This document shows, piece after piece, positions 55,064 to 63,965 of a stretch of 64,000 nucleotides of DNA (the first letter of the stretch is position 1; each line of letters begins with the position of its first letter). Under the pieces are notes generated by a model. That model saw nothing but the letters and a program-made list of their open reading frames with translations, did no database searches and was not told the origin of the DNA. The position numbers and the translations under genes are program-made. The DNA lies in the NCBI GenBank assembly GCA_964650845.1, contig CAZYXR010000006.1, positions 1-64,000 on the forward strand, in the 5' to 3' direction. This DNA comes from UBA7692 sp964650845 (lineage in GTDB: Bacteria; Bacteroidota; Bacteroidia; Chitinophagales; LD1).

Positions 55064-55426
55064 GATAACATGCAAATGTATCCTCGCTAATCGTTAATCA
55101 AATCTTTCATAGATTAACGATTACAAACAACAGTTGCCCAATCGTGATTGCCAACAAGTGGTTTGTGATAATACAAATCACGACCATTGTTCTCCGCCAC
55201 TGCTTGCATCCCGCAAGTGAGTTATTCTCTGCCCCTGCCTACTGGCAGGCAGGTCAGGCATCAGGATATAAACCAAGCGTAACAACAGTGCCATGAGTTG
55301 CCGGCTTTCAGTTTATGCTTTTATCAACTCCCACAAAAACAAACTGGCACAAAGGTTGGGTTTGCCCTTCTCGCTTTATGCTCTGTGTAACTATTAGGTT
55401 CCCATAAATACATTATTATTGCAGGT
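55064..55426. other. Intergenic region with hairpins and repeat copy 1
   Basis: It contains a perfect 12-bp inverted repeat TAATCGTTAATC/GATTAACGATTA (55088-55099/55112-55123), a second hairpin TCGTGATT/AATCACGA (55143-55150/55177-55184), and repeat copy 1 (55201 to about 55395). The first hairpin may end the lipoprotein transcript. No gene was found. Confidence 0.55.
55201..55395 (+). repeat. Intergenic repeat, copy 1, before the RelE-like pair
   Basis: The 40-base core (55270-55309) matches copy 2 at 56370-56409 with two differences. Upstream both have GCTTG..TCCCGCAAGTGA, which can fold, and downstream both have a GCTTTA(C/T)GCT(C/T)TGTG-like stretch. Copy 1 also contains an internal CTGCCTACTGGCAGGCAGG inverted repeat. 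It ends about 30 bases before the 55427 gene. Confidence 0.7.
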
Positions 55427-55867
55427 ATGAGTGTTGCCACGATAGATTTAAAAATACAGACTGCATATAAGGAATCAGAAGCGCTTGCCAGAAAAGAGCT
55501 AAACTGGCAGGAGAAGATAGACAATCTTCTTGACCGCATGAATGAGCTGAGCGGCTTCATGGACGGAATGAAAAATGTTGTATTGCGGCTGACTTTTGAA
55601 ATAGAGCGCGATATGGAAGGTTTCAGAAAATCGAAACAAGCACCCGTACTCATGAAAAAGTTAGTAAAGCTAAGCGTTGGGATGCTGAATGTTATCCGCA
55701 AGTCTGATTTATACCCGGGAGTTAAAACCTCTTATGCTAATTTAAAGCAGGAGATAAGCTATCTGAACGAATTATTGCATGACCGCGAAGTGAGTCTTGC
55801 ATTAGAAGAAGATGATGAAATGAAAAACATTATCCAATCCACCCTGACTGCCGCCAAGCCTGAATGA
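55427..55867 (+). CDS. Putative antitoxin-side protein of a RelE-like pair, unknown family
   Basis: A 146-residue, strongly helical protein (ALARKELNWQEKIDNLLDRM, SYLNELLHDREVSLALEEDD), acidic at the C-terminus. Its stop overlaps the next start (ATGA), so the two are cotranslated. The following gene is RelE-like, which makes this a candidate antitoxin, but it has no recognisable ribbon-helix-helix or HTH DNA-binding motif and it is large for an antitoxin. A different function cannot be excluded. Confidence 0.5.
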   Translation: MSVATIDLKIQTAYKESEALARKELNWQEKIDNLLDRMNELSGFMDGMKNVVLRLTFEIERDMEGFRKSKQAPVLMKKLVKLSVGMLNVIRKSDLYPGVKTSYANLKQEISYLNELLHDREVSLALEEDDEMKNIIQSTLTAAKPE

Positions 55868-56286
55868 ATGTTTATTGCACAGAACAGTTCATTAAAGAAA
55901 TAGAAAAGCTACAGCGCAATAATTCTTACAGCGCAGTGTTGCATGATGTTTGCAGCTATCTTGCCGACCGGAATATTGAAGAATTGCACAGCATTAAAGA
56001 TTTGCTGCAAAAAAGCGAAGGAATATACAGCCTGAACAAATACAGGATAGCCAACTCAACAAGCAACAAAGGCAAAAGCGGCAGCTATCGGTGCATTTGT
56101 GTATGCCTGCCGAAACAAAACAACATTTACTTGGGATACATATACCCCAAAACCGGCTCGCAGGGCAGAGACAACCTCGAAAAAGAAGATTACAAAAATA
56201 TAGCTGTCGGCATACAGAAAGCAATTGCGGCAGGCGATTTGTATGAATTGGATATTGCAAGCAAAACTTACCGCAAGAAAAAATAA
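55864..56286 (+). CDS. RelE/ParE-like putative toxin
   Basis: A 140-residue protein. The second half has the pattern of the Bacteroidetes RelE-like toxins: KYRIANSTSNKGKSGSYR, then a strand, LGYIYPKTGSQGRDNL and a C-terminal helix. The first half (about 50 residues) is an added helical region, with cysteines, not usual in RelE. Known relatives cut mRNA on the ribosome. The gene overlaps the upstream gene by four bases in a two-gene unit flanked by repeat copies. Confidence 0.6.
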   Translation: MNVYCTEQFIKEIEKLQRNNSYSAVLHDVCSYLADRNIEELHSIKDLLQKSEGIYSLNKYRIANSTSNKGKSGSYRCICVCLPKQNNIYLGYIYPKTGSQGRDNLEKEDYKNIAVGIQKAIAAGDLYELDIASKTYRKKK

Positions 56287-56305
56287 ACGGTGTATTGCCC
56301 CGCAA

Positions 56306-56455
56306 TCGCTTGTGTCCCGCAAGTGATGCTATTCTTTGCCTCCGGCATCTTAATAAAACACAAGGAGGTAAACCAAGCGTAACAACTGTGCCATGAGCTG
56401 CCGGCTTTCGGATGATATACAAATCGGCTTTACGCTTTGTGCATCTGAGTAGGCA
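56306..56455 (+). repeat. Intergenic repeat, copy 2, before the MNT-HEPN pair
   Basis: See copy 1 for the shared core (here 56370-56409). It starts 20 bases after the RelE-like gene and ends about 35 bases before the mntA ATG. It lacks the CTGCC-rich inverted repeat found in copy 1. Confidence 0.7.
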
Positions 56456-56490
56456 GGGCAATGAAAAATAAATCTTACTTTTGACTTGCT

Positions 56491-56799
56491 ATGCAAAATT
56501 CATTCATAGAACGAAATTTAGGCGCTATTCAAAACTTAATGCGCAAGCATCGCATCAAGAAGGGTTATTTGTTTGGCAGTTGTGTGAAAGATAATTTTGA
56601 CAAGGATAGCGATATAGATGTACTGGTGGAGGTGGACGAAACTATTGAACCTACTGAGTTGGGCGAGCACTTGTGGAATTTACAATTTGAATTGCAGGAA
56701 TTATTGGGTCGCGAAGTGGATTTGATAACTACCCGATCGTTGCGCAATCCTTTTTTCAGACAGGAGCTAAATAAAACACGCCAACCAATCTATGGATAG
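56491..56799 (+). CDS. mntA: MNT-domain nucleotidyltransferase antitoxin
   Basis: A 102-residue minimal nucleotidyltransferase. The active site matches GSx10DxD exactly (GSCVKDNFDKDSDID), with the third acidic residue in VDLIT. In HepT-MntA systems this enzyme adds AMP units to a tyrosine of the HEPN toxin and so silences it. The next gene overlaps by eight bases and is a HEPN protein, which confirms the pair. Confidence 0.88.
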   Translation: MQNSFIERNLGAIQNLMRKHRIKKGYLFGSCVKDNFDKDSDIDVLVEVDETIEPTELGEHLWNLQFELQELLGREVDLITTRSLRNPFFRQELNKTRQPIYG

Positions 56800-57131
56800 A
56801 GAAAGTTTGAAACTTCTGTGGGATGTTTTAGAACACGCCCGCGAAATTGAAACAATGACTAATGAAGTCAGTTATGAGCAATACTCCAAAGACCGCAAAC
56901 TCATTTTAGCAGTTGAACGTTGTTTTGAGATTATCGGACATGCCGTTTCGCAGTTATGACAAACTCCGTACTGATATTCCGATTACAGACAAAGTAAAAA
57001 TCATTGGTTTGAGAAACAAACTTGCTCACAGCTACGATGAAGTGGAACAAGTGAGCATTTGGAGCATCATAAAGAAAAATTTACCAATATTGATTAACGA
57101 GGTAGAACTATTATTGAATGTAAAAGAGTAA
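56792..57131 (+). pseudogene. hepT: HEPN toxin (HepT) with a frameshift
   Basis: The reading frame from the ATG at 56792 gives a HEPN N-terminus (LLWDVLEHAREIE, DRKLILAVERCFEIIGHAVS) but ends at TGA 56957-56959. The family sequence continues in the +1 frame: RSYDKLRTDIPITDKVKI and GLRNKLAHSYDEV, to a stop at 57131. That second part carries the full RNase motif Rx4HxY (RNKLAHSY), including the tyrosine that MntA modifies. The join lies near 56946-56956. It could be a natural disabling mutation or a sequencing error; no homopolymer is present at the join. Confidence 0.8.
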
Positions 57132-57362
57132 AAACTTCTTTTGGTATTTATTGCATAAAAAATACAGAAAACATAATTGTGCAGGATGATAGTATTTCTG
57201 AGTTGGAGAGAAGGCTATTTCAAGGTTTTACAATGAAAAGGATTTTGATAAATCTTTTACTGTAACATTTGAATTATAGATGCATCAGAACAGAACAATG
57301 GCAACAAATTTTACTTTTGGCAAGCCAAAAAAAACCGCAATGGTATTTTGGGATAGAATTAA
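57132..57362. other. Intergenic region after the MNT-HEPN pair
   Basis: Nothing is recognised here apart from a TACTTTTG element (57312-57319) that may be the -10-type element for the OstA-like gene. There is no third repeat copy. Confidence 0.45.
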
Positions 57363-58871
57363 ATGAAGATAATACGTGTATTGTTATTTGCAGTTGTTGC
57401 ATTGATGTTTGCAAATTTGCATGCACAAGACTCTACCAAAGAGGTGCAAATTATTCATGCCGATTATTTAAAATATACCGAACTAAGTGGCAAGCGCTAC
57501 ACGCTGCTTTCGGGCGATGTGCAGCTAAAACAAGAAGACGTGTTAATGTTTTGCGACAGCGCAAAAATTCAGCGCGACTCAAATGCCGTTGATGCCTTTG
57601 GGCACGTTCACATCAGGCAAGATACCATTGATGCATACAGCGATGTGTTGTATTATACCGGAAACAACAAAACGGCAAAATTATTGCACAATGTGCGCTT
57701 AAAAACGCCCAATATGACATTGCTTTCCAATGAATTAATTTACAATTCTGCTACAAAAACATCCTACTACTTATCGGGTGGCAAAGTGTTGCGCAACAAC
57801 ACAACAATAACCAGCGAGAAAGGCTACTTCTATTCGGCAACAAACATGATTCACTTTAGAAACAATGTAGAAATTATAGATTCAAACTATCGCGTTTTTT
57901 CCGACACGTTGCACTACAATTTAAAAACCGATGTTGCATACTTCTTCGGCAACACCACCATCATAAACAAAGCAAGCTCTATAAATTGCAAATCGGGGTG
58001 GTACGATAGCAAGAGCGACATTGCAGCATTTGGGGCAGGTACCGTGGTGAATAACTCTCCACAAACACTGTTTACCGATAGTCTTTACTACGAACGATTC
58101 AGAGGCTATGGCAGATGCCTAAAATCATTTGAATGGCGCGACAGTTCTATGGAAGTTTCAATTGTTGGCGACCGAGGCGAATACTTTGAAGATCGCGAAT
58201 ACATTAAGGCCTCGGATAATGCAGTGTTGATTTATAAATTAGAAAACGATTCGTTGTTTTTAACTGCCGACACACTTAAAAGCATGAAAAAATCGGAGCG
58301 CGACACTACGCGCATTTTCTATGCCTATCGCAACGTGCGAATGTTTATGAAAGATATGCAGGGCGTGTGCGATTCATTGTACTACTCTTTTGAAGATTCT
58401 ACGTTTCGCTTTCATCAAAAACCTGTGATATGGAACGATAGCATACAAATGACTGCCGATACCATTTTTATGACCGTAAAAAACAAAAAGCCCGATGAAC
58501 TGAAAATGATGCGCAACGGATTTATTATTTCACCATCCTCATTCGAGTTTTACGACCAGATAAAAGGCAAAAATATTTTTGGCTATTTTATTGAAAACGA
58601 ACTACGCAAAGTAAAGGTGGTGCAAAATGCCGAAAGCCTTTATTATGGCAAAGAAGATAACGGAAAAATAATGGGAGTAAACAAGGCAAAGAGTGCGGTA
58701 ATGTGGCTGTATTTTGCTGAAAAGAAAATGAAGAAAATAACCTTTGAGCGAAAGCCTGAAGCTGTCTTTACACCAATAAAAATGTTGCCACAGGATGAGT
58801 ACACGCTAAAAGATTTTAAATGGCATATAGACAGAAAACCTAAAAGCAGAGCCGATATTTTACAACGGTAA
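57363..58871 (+). CDS. OstA/LptA-like outer-membrane biogenesis protein
   Basis: A 502-residue protein with a signal peptide (ending LHAQ) and an OstA-like N-terminal domain with short beta-repeats: KRYTLLSGDVQLKQEDVLMFCD, NAVDAFGHVHIRQDTIDAYS, TSYYLSGGKVLRNN. LptA and LptD OstA domains carry lipopolysaccharide across the periplasm. This Bacteroidetes form is longer than LptA but has no barrel, so a periplasmic LPS-transport bridge is the best inference. No other lpt gene is in the window. Confidence 0.85.
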   Translation: MKIIRVLLFAVVALMFANLHAQDSTKEVQIIHADYLKYTELSGKRYTLLSGDVQLKQEDVLMFCDSAKIQRDSNAVDAFGHVHIRQDTIDAYSDVLYYTGNNKTAKLLHNVRLKTPNMTLLSNELIYNSATKTSYYLSGGKVLRNNTTITSEKGYFYSATNMIHFRNNVEIIDSNYRVFSDTLHYNLKTDVAYFFGNTTIINKASSINCKSGWYDSKSDIAAFGAGTVVNNSPQTLFTDSLYYERFRGYGRCLKSFEWRDSSMEVSIVGDRGEYFEDREYIKASDNAVLIYKLENDSLFLTADTLKSMKKSERDTTRIFYAYRNVRMFMKDMQGVCDSLYYSFEDSTFRFHQKPVIWNDSIQMTADTIFMTVKNKKPDELKMMRNGFIISPSSFEFYDQIKGKNIFGYFIENELRKVKVVQNAESLYYGKEDNGKIMGVNKAKSAVMWLYFAEKKMKKITFERKPEAVFTPIKMLPQDEYTLKDFKWHIDRKPKSRADILQR

Positions 58872-58919
58872 CAGATAGTTGAACAATTGATTTAGCTTTG
58901 CATTTCACAAGTGATTTTT

Positions 58920-59552
58920 ATGGAAGAATATTTACAACCCACCGCCTTTATTGATTCAACCCACCCTACTGTTATTGATTTTGCAAATCAATTTACCACG
59001 GCAGCAAAAACCAACAGCGAAAAGGCAGTTGATTTATACTATGCTGTGCGCGATGAAGTTTTGTATTCGCCATACCACTTGGTATTGAATCCGGCTATGA
59101 TTTCAGCAAGCCTTACCTTAAAAAGAAAAAGCGGTTATTGTATTGAAAAATCATTGCTTTTGGCGGCTGCTGGCCGAGCGCTCGGCATCCCTTCGCGATT
59201 GGGCTTTTCTATTGTTCGCAATCACATTTCAACCGAAAAATTTCGCCAGCAATTGCGCAGCGATAAATTTGTTTTTCACGGCTACAACGAATTTTTGTTA
59301 GACGGCAAATGGGTAAAATGCACACCAGCATTCAACAAAAGTTTATGCGAAAAATTCAATGTACCTGCACTCGATTTTGATGGCAAAACAGATTCTGTAT
59401 TTCAACAGTTTACGGCAGATGGGCAGCAATACATGGAATACCTGCATGAGTATGGACAATTTGCAGATTTCCCATACGAACTTTTCGTATCAGAGTTAAA
59501 AGTTCACTACCCTCATTTGTTTGAAAAAAGCGAGTCATTAGACCTTGCATAA
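58920..59552 (+). CDS. Transglutaminase-like protein
   Basis: A 210-residue cytoplasmic protein with a transglutaminase-core fold: the catalytic Cys74 in KSGYCIEKSLLLAAAGRALG and His120 in VFHGYNEFLLDGKW. The third catalytic residue, usually Asp a few positions after the Trp, is read here as WVKCTPAFN and is not obviously Asp. The family includes cysteine proteases and other amide-bond enzymes. The ATG at 58920 was chosen over a GTG at 58911. Its stop overlaps the opening of the next frame but not that gene's likely start. Confidence 0.82.
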   Translation: MEEYLQPTAFIDSTHPTVIDFANQFTTAAKTNSEKAVDLYYAVRDEVLYSPYHLVLNPAMISASLTLKRKSGYCIEKSLLLAAAGRALGIPSRLGFSIVRNHISTEKFRQQLRSDKFVFHGYNEFLLDGKWVKCTPAFNKSLCEKFNVPALDFDGKTDSVFQQFTADGQQYMEYLHEYGQFADFPYELFVSELKVHYPHLFEKSESLDLA

Positions 59553-59619
59553 CTTTTTCTTTCCCCTTTTTGAGTTTGTGAAAAAGCGAGGTTATATCTT
59601 CGCAACTCTTTTACTAATA

Positions 59620-61587
59620 ATGCGCAGCATACTTTTTCTTTTCCTTGTGTTTTTTGCAATGGCTGTAAATGCACAAGCATTAAATGCAGTAATCAATGTA
59701 CAAAATACAAACTGCGCAGTAAATGGCGGTAGCGCACAAGCCGTAGTAACAGGCGGCACACAGCCATACAGTTATGTTTGGAGCAATACAGCTACCTCTA
59801 ACCCCACTGTTGGTTTAACTTTTGGCAATTATTCGGTTACGATTTTTTCAGCCGGAAAAACAGATTCAATAACAAGAACATTCACTGTGGCAGATGCAGC
59901 AACTGTACTAATAACCACCACGCCAAACGATACCATTTGCGCTGGCAAAACAGTTGTGCTACAAGCCAACGCTCAACCAGCCGGTGGAACATTTGAGTGG
60001 AGCGGTGGCGACTTACCTACCAATAGAAATGGCGATACAATACACGTTGCTCCGCTCACCGACCAAACTTATTCAGTTGTTTATAATCATCCATCTTGCT
60101 CGGGTACAAAAACTATCAGAATTGAAGCAGGCGTTGTAAAGGCATCTCTTGGCGGCATTACACAACCTACTTGTGGTTTAAGCAATGGCTCAATCATTGG
60201 CGCTGGCACTGGTTACAAAGGTACATTTTCGTGGTTGCAAGATGGGCAACCATTATCCAGCAATGCTTCCATTTTAAGTAGTTTAAAAAGTGGCACTTAT
60301 ACTTTTATTCTCACCGATGAAATTGCAGGATGCAGCGACACAGTTCAAAATATTGTATTGCAGGATGTAACAAGTTTTTCATCGGTAAATGCAATTACAA
60401 CCACATCAGATGATTGCTTGAAAGCAACCGGCACAGCTAGTATAACTGTTACAGGCGGCAGTGGAAATTACACATACAAATGGAGCCATAATGCTGCTTT
60501 AAATTCCAACACTGCAAGCAATCTTGCAAAAGGAACGTACCGAGTAACTGTAAATGATGGCGTGTGCACTCCATTTGATACTGCAATTACAATCTCCGGG
60601 CCGGTGTCCACAACTACAGTTGCAGCTACCGCTACCAACGACAATTGCAGTAGCAATACTGGCACAGCTACTGCCACTGCCACCGATGGAACGCCCCCAT
60701 ACACCTATATTTGGAGCACTGGCGCAAACACTCAAAACATTACACAACTTGCCGGCAACGCTTCATATACAGTAACTGCCACAGATGGTGCCGGCTGCAC
60801 TGCCGAAACAACAGTGCAAGTAGGCGATATCCCTGCACCGGCAATAAGTTTTCTTGCCTTCGACTCGTTGTGCCCCGCAGCGCAAAACGGTGTATTGAGC
60901 GTTTCGGCAAGTGGTGGTTTGGCTCCATATTCCTTTGCATGGAGTCATAACAATTCTGTTACTGCAAATATTGCCGACAACCTTGCGGCCGGCACTTATT
61001 CGGCTACTGTAACCGATGCTGGTGGCTGCACAGCCTCGGCACAAATTACAATTGCTTCATACGATAACCCACAAGTTACTTTAGATGATAGCATTACTAT
61101 TTTTAGAGGCGAAGTAGCAGCATTAAAAGTTCAAACTTCATTGCCGGTAACAGCAGTAAAATGGAGCCCTTACATACAATCGAGCGATAACTCTTTAACT
61201 GCATTTCCAAAACCCGACAATACAACAATGTATTTTGTTGATGTAGAATACGGCAAAGGCTGTTCCATAGCCGATAGTATTTTAGTAACCGTTGTAGCAG
61301 AGGAGGGCGAGGTTATCATCCCCAATATTTTTACACCAAATGGCGATGGCGTAAACGACTTTTTTTACATCAACTCAAAAGCAATAAGCAGGTTAGATGT
61401 GCGAATTTTTGACAGATGGGGCAACAAGGTTTTTGAAAGCAACAACATTGATTTTAAATGGGATGGCGTTAATGAATTCACCAAAATACCATCGCCAAAC
61501 GGAGTGTTTACCTATTCGATAGAATACACCACTTTTGCGGCTTCTGGTGCAAAATTAGCCAAGGGCAGTGTAACACTGGTTCGTTAG
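59620..61587 (+). CDS. T9SS type B surface protein with SprB-like repeats
   Basis: About 655 residues: a signal peptide (start ATG 59620, ending VNAQ), several repeats of about 80 residues with the SprB-like pattern (GGSGNYTYKWSHNAALNS, AKGTYRVTVNDGVC, GLAPYSFAWSHN, AAGTYSATVTDAGGC), and a C-terminal gliding motility-associated domain IPNIFTPNGDGVNDFF ... DRWGNKVFESN. The type B tail implies T9SS export and a PorP/SprF partner, but none is adjacent; the PorP gene at 25190 belongs to another operon. Probably an adhesin. Confidence 0.88.
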   Translation: MRSILFLFLVFFAMAVNAQALNAVINVQNTNCAVNGGSAQAVVTGGTQPYSYVWSNTATSNPTVGLTFGNYSVTIFSAGKTDSITRTFTVADAATVLITTTPNDTICAGKTVVLQANAQPAGGTFEWSGGDLPTNRNGDTIHVAPLTDQTYSVVYNHPSCSGTKTIRIEAGVVKASLGGITQPTCGLSNGSIIGAGTGYKGTFSWLQDGQPLSSNASILSSLKSGTYTFILTDEIAGCSDTVQNIVLQDVTSFSSVNAITTTSDDCLKATGTASITVTGGSGNYTYKWSHNAALNSNTASNLAKGTYRVTVNDGVCTPFDTAITISGPVSTTTVAATATNDNCSSNTGTATATATDGTPPYTYIWSTGANTQNITQLAGNASYTVTATDGAGCTAETTVQVGDIPAPAISFLAFDSLCPAAQNGVLSVSASGGLAPYSFAWSHNNSVTANIADNLAAGTYSATVTDAGGCTASAQITIASYDNPQVTLDDSITIFRGEVAALKVQTSLPVTAVKWSPYIQSSDNSLTAFPKPDNTTMYFVDVEYGKGCSIADSILVTVVAEEGEVIIPNIFTPNGDGVNDFFYINSKAISRLDVRIFDRWGNKVFESNNIDFKWDGVNEFTKIPSPNGVFTYSIEYTTFAASGAKLAKGSVTLVR

Positions 61588-61670
61588 TTTATTTTTTACA
61601 CTTCTTGTTTGCAACACAACATTCGTTAAGCAAATAAACTGCATTTGTTTCGTAGATATATTCGCAGCCT

Positions 61671-63254
61671 ATGAAAATTCGTTGGGTAACAGTTATCGGC
61701 TTTGCAATTCTGCTGGCATTAGTTGGGTTGGTGTATATTCAATTTAACTGGGTAAGGCAAAGTTATTATGTGCGCGAAGCCAAATTTGACCAAGGTGTAA
61801 AAATAGCACTTACCTTGGTGGCGCAGCAGTTAGAGCGCAACGAAGCCGTATTGTACTTTTCGCAAACGGGCCTACCCGATATGGGCAAAGCTATGTCGCA
61901 GATGTATGACACAGTGCAAACTATTAAAACATTTAACCCTAAATTTTCATTGATTGACTCGATAGGGCAACGCGCTATGAAGTTTGGCTTTACAGATACA
62001 ACAGGCTTGTTTGTAAGCAAATTTTTTGGAAGCATTGAATACCTGCAAGATCACGCAAAAGGCATTCACGGCAGCACACAAGCCGACATCAGTCGGTTTG
62101 AAACACCCGAAGAAAGAGAGCGCATTTTGATTGAATATCAATTCAGAAAATACAACAGAATGTTTCAGGATTTGGCAATGCAATTTATGTTGGAAGACAA
62201 ATGCTTTGCTCAAAAAACCAACCAACAGCTTACAGAGTTATTGTTGAAAACAGAATTTTTGAAAGAGGGCATTGACACGAATTTTCAATATGCAGTTTTT
62301 GATAATTCAAACGATAAAAAACTATTCGGAAATCTTGAAAACATCACGCGTGCAGAGTTTGCAAACTTCTTTTCCATTCCGCTTTTTCCAAACGATTTTT
62401 ACGACAATTCGGGCATTCTGATTTTGCATTTTCCAGATAAAGAGCATTTTATTTTCAAAAGCATGTGGTTAATGCTTAGTGCGTCATTAGCATTCATACT
62501 AATTATTGTGGCATCGTTTGGTGGCGCGCTTTACATCATTATTCGCCAAAAGAAACTGGACGACCTAAAAACCGATTTCATCAATAATATGACACATGAA
62601 TTTAAAACACCGGTTTCTACAATATCGCTGGCAAGCCAAATGCTGCTAAACGATAAAATTGTGGGCAACAAAGATAAAATTCAAAGCTATGCACACATTA
62701 TTGAAGAAGAAAACAAACGCCTAAGCGGGCATATTGAAAATGTGTTGCAAGTTGCCAGATTAGATAGAGGCGAATACAAGCTGAAAAAAGAAAACTTAAA
62801 CATTCACAACTTGCTGAACGAGATTACAGATTCGCTTGCATTGCGCTTGCAAAACGAAAATGGCATATTGATAAAACGGTACAATGCAGCCAAATCGGAT
62901 ATTATTGGCGATAAGTTTCATTTATCGAATGCCATATACAACATCTTTGATAATGCAATGAAGTATAGAAAAGATTCTGAATTGGAAATTGAGGTAAGCA
63001 CCCGCAGTTCTCAACATGGAATTTTTATTAGCATCAAGGATAATGGCATTGGTATTTCTCACGAACATCAACGAAGGATATTCGAGAAATTTTATCGCGT
63101 TCCTACCGGAAACATCCATAATGTAAAAGGCTTTGGTTTAGGGCTTAGTTATGTAAAAATTATCATCAACGCTCATGGTGGCGATGTTTCGGTAGATGGC
63201 GAATTGGGCAAAGGCACAACTTTTGAAGCCTATCTTCCATTTAAGCCAGAATAG
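61671..63254 (+). CDS. Membrane sensor histidine kinase
   Basis: The 527-residue protein has two membrane segments (about 7-27 and 265-291) around a ~235-residue extracytoplasmic sensing region of unknown type, then a HisKA domain with phosphoacceptor His309 (NNMTHEFKTPVST) and an HATPase_c domain (N box NAIYNIFDNAMKYR, G boxes DNGIGI and GFGLGLSYV). There is no HAMP domain. No response regulator is next to it on the right before comF; the partner may lie outside the window. Confidence 0.92.
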   Translation: MKIRWVTVIGFAILLALVGLVYIQFNWVRQSYYVREAKFDQGVKIALTLVAQQLERNEAVLYFSQTGLPDMGKAMSQMYDTVQTIKTFNPKFSLIDSIGQRAMKFGFTDTTGLFVSKFFGSIEYLQDHAKGIHGSTQADISRFETPEERERILIEYQFRKYNRMFQDLAMQFMLEDKCFAQKTNQQLTELLLKTEFLKEGIDTNFQYAVFDNSNDKKLFGNLENITRAEFANFFSIPLFPNDFYDNSGILILHFPDKEHFIFKSMWLMLSASLAFILIIVASFGGALYIIIRQKKLDDLKTDFINNMTHEFKTPVSTISLASQMLLNDKIVGNKDKIQSYAHIIEEENKRLSGHIENVLQVARLDRGEYKLKKENLNIHNLLNEITDSLALRLQNENGILIKRYNAAKSDIIGDKFHLSNAIYNIFDNAMKYRKDSELEIEVSTRSSQHGIFISIKDNGIGISHEHQRRIFEKFYRVPTGNIHNVKGFGLGLSYVKIIINAHGGDVSVDGELGKGTTFEAYLPFKPE

Positions 63255-63266
63255 AAATTTACCCAG

Positions 63267-63962
63267 CTACGCTACTGCAATTGTTGCAATACTAATTTTG
63301 ATGTTTTGCGCTTGAAGCAATGCATTAGCACAAGCTTCGATAGTGGCACCGGTGGTAAGCACATCATCAACTAAAAGCACGTGTTTATTTTCTAACTGAT
63401 GATTATTATGCAGCCGAAAAACATGCTCTACATTTTCAATTCTATCAAAACGATTTTTGCGGGTTTGCGAGTCGGTCGCAACTATCCTTTCCACCGAATT
63501 TATATCAACAGAAGCTTTCAAAATGGAACTCAATCCTTCTGCAAAATAGCTACTTTGATTATACCCTCTTTGCTTTTCTTTTTTCCAATACAAGGGTAAG
63601 GGTACAATCACATCAGGTTTTTCTAATTCCGAAACAGCTAACTTCTGACCAAGCTTTTCGCCCAGAAAAAAACCAACTTCTGTTCTGCCTCTGTACTTCA
63701 ACTCGTGCAAAAGATTTTGCACACCGCCATCTTTTGTGAAATAATATAGTGAAACTGCCGACTGAAATGGAAACCTACCATGTAAATGTCGCTCCATCTT
63801 ATTCTCGCGCACCTGCCAGTAATTGGTTTGCGGCAATGCAACATCGCATTGTAAACAAATAACGGATTCGCTGCGCGAAAGCTGCTGACCACAAGCAAAA
63901 CACACAGACGGATAAATGAGTTGCAAAAACTCTTCGGTGTATTTGTGTAGTGCTTTCAGCAT
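63267..63962 (-). CDS. comF: ComF family phosphoribosyltransferase-like protein
   Basis: A 231-residue protein with an N-terminal zinc ribbon (Cys21, Cys24, Cys36, Cys39) and a C-terminal phosphoribosyltransferase fold whose PRPP-binding motif VLLVDDVLTTGAT is intact (about residues 195-207). ComF proteins are needed for natural transformation in many bacteria, acting on incoming single-stranded DNA. It is convergent with the histidine kinase gene. A perfect hairpin is directly before its start codon. Confidence 0.9.
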   Translation of the reverse strand: MLKALHKYTEEFLQLIYPSVCFACGQQLSRSESVICLQCDVALPQTNYWQVRENKMERHLHGRFPFQSAVSLYYFTKDGGVQNLLHELKYRGRTEVGFFLGEKLGQKLAVSELEKPDVIVPLPLYWKKEKQRGYNQSSYFAEGLSSILKASVDINSVERIVATDSQTRKNRFDRIENVEHVFRLHNNHQLENKHVLLVDDVLTTGATIEACANALLQAQNIKISIATIAVA

Positions 63963-63965
63963 AAC

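Noticed and set aside
55201..56455. Integron attC sites for the two repeat copies
   Set aside because: The copies lack the paired RYYYAAC and GTTRRRY ends and no integrase is in the window.
57269..57592. A plus-strand frame overlapping the OstA-like start
   Set aside because: Cys/Arg-rich peptide with no pattern; the OstA-like frame with its signal peptide explains the region.
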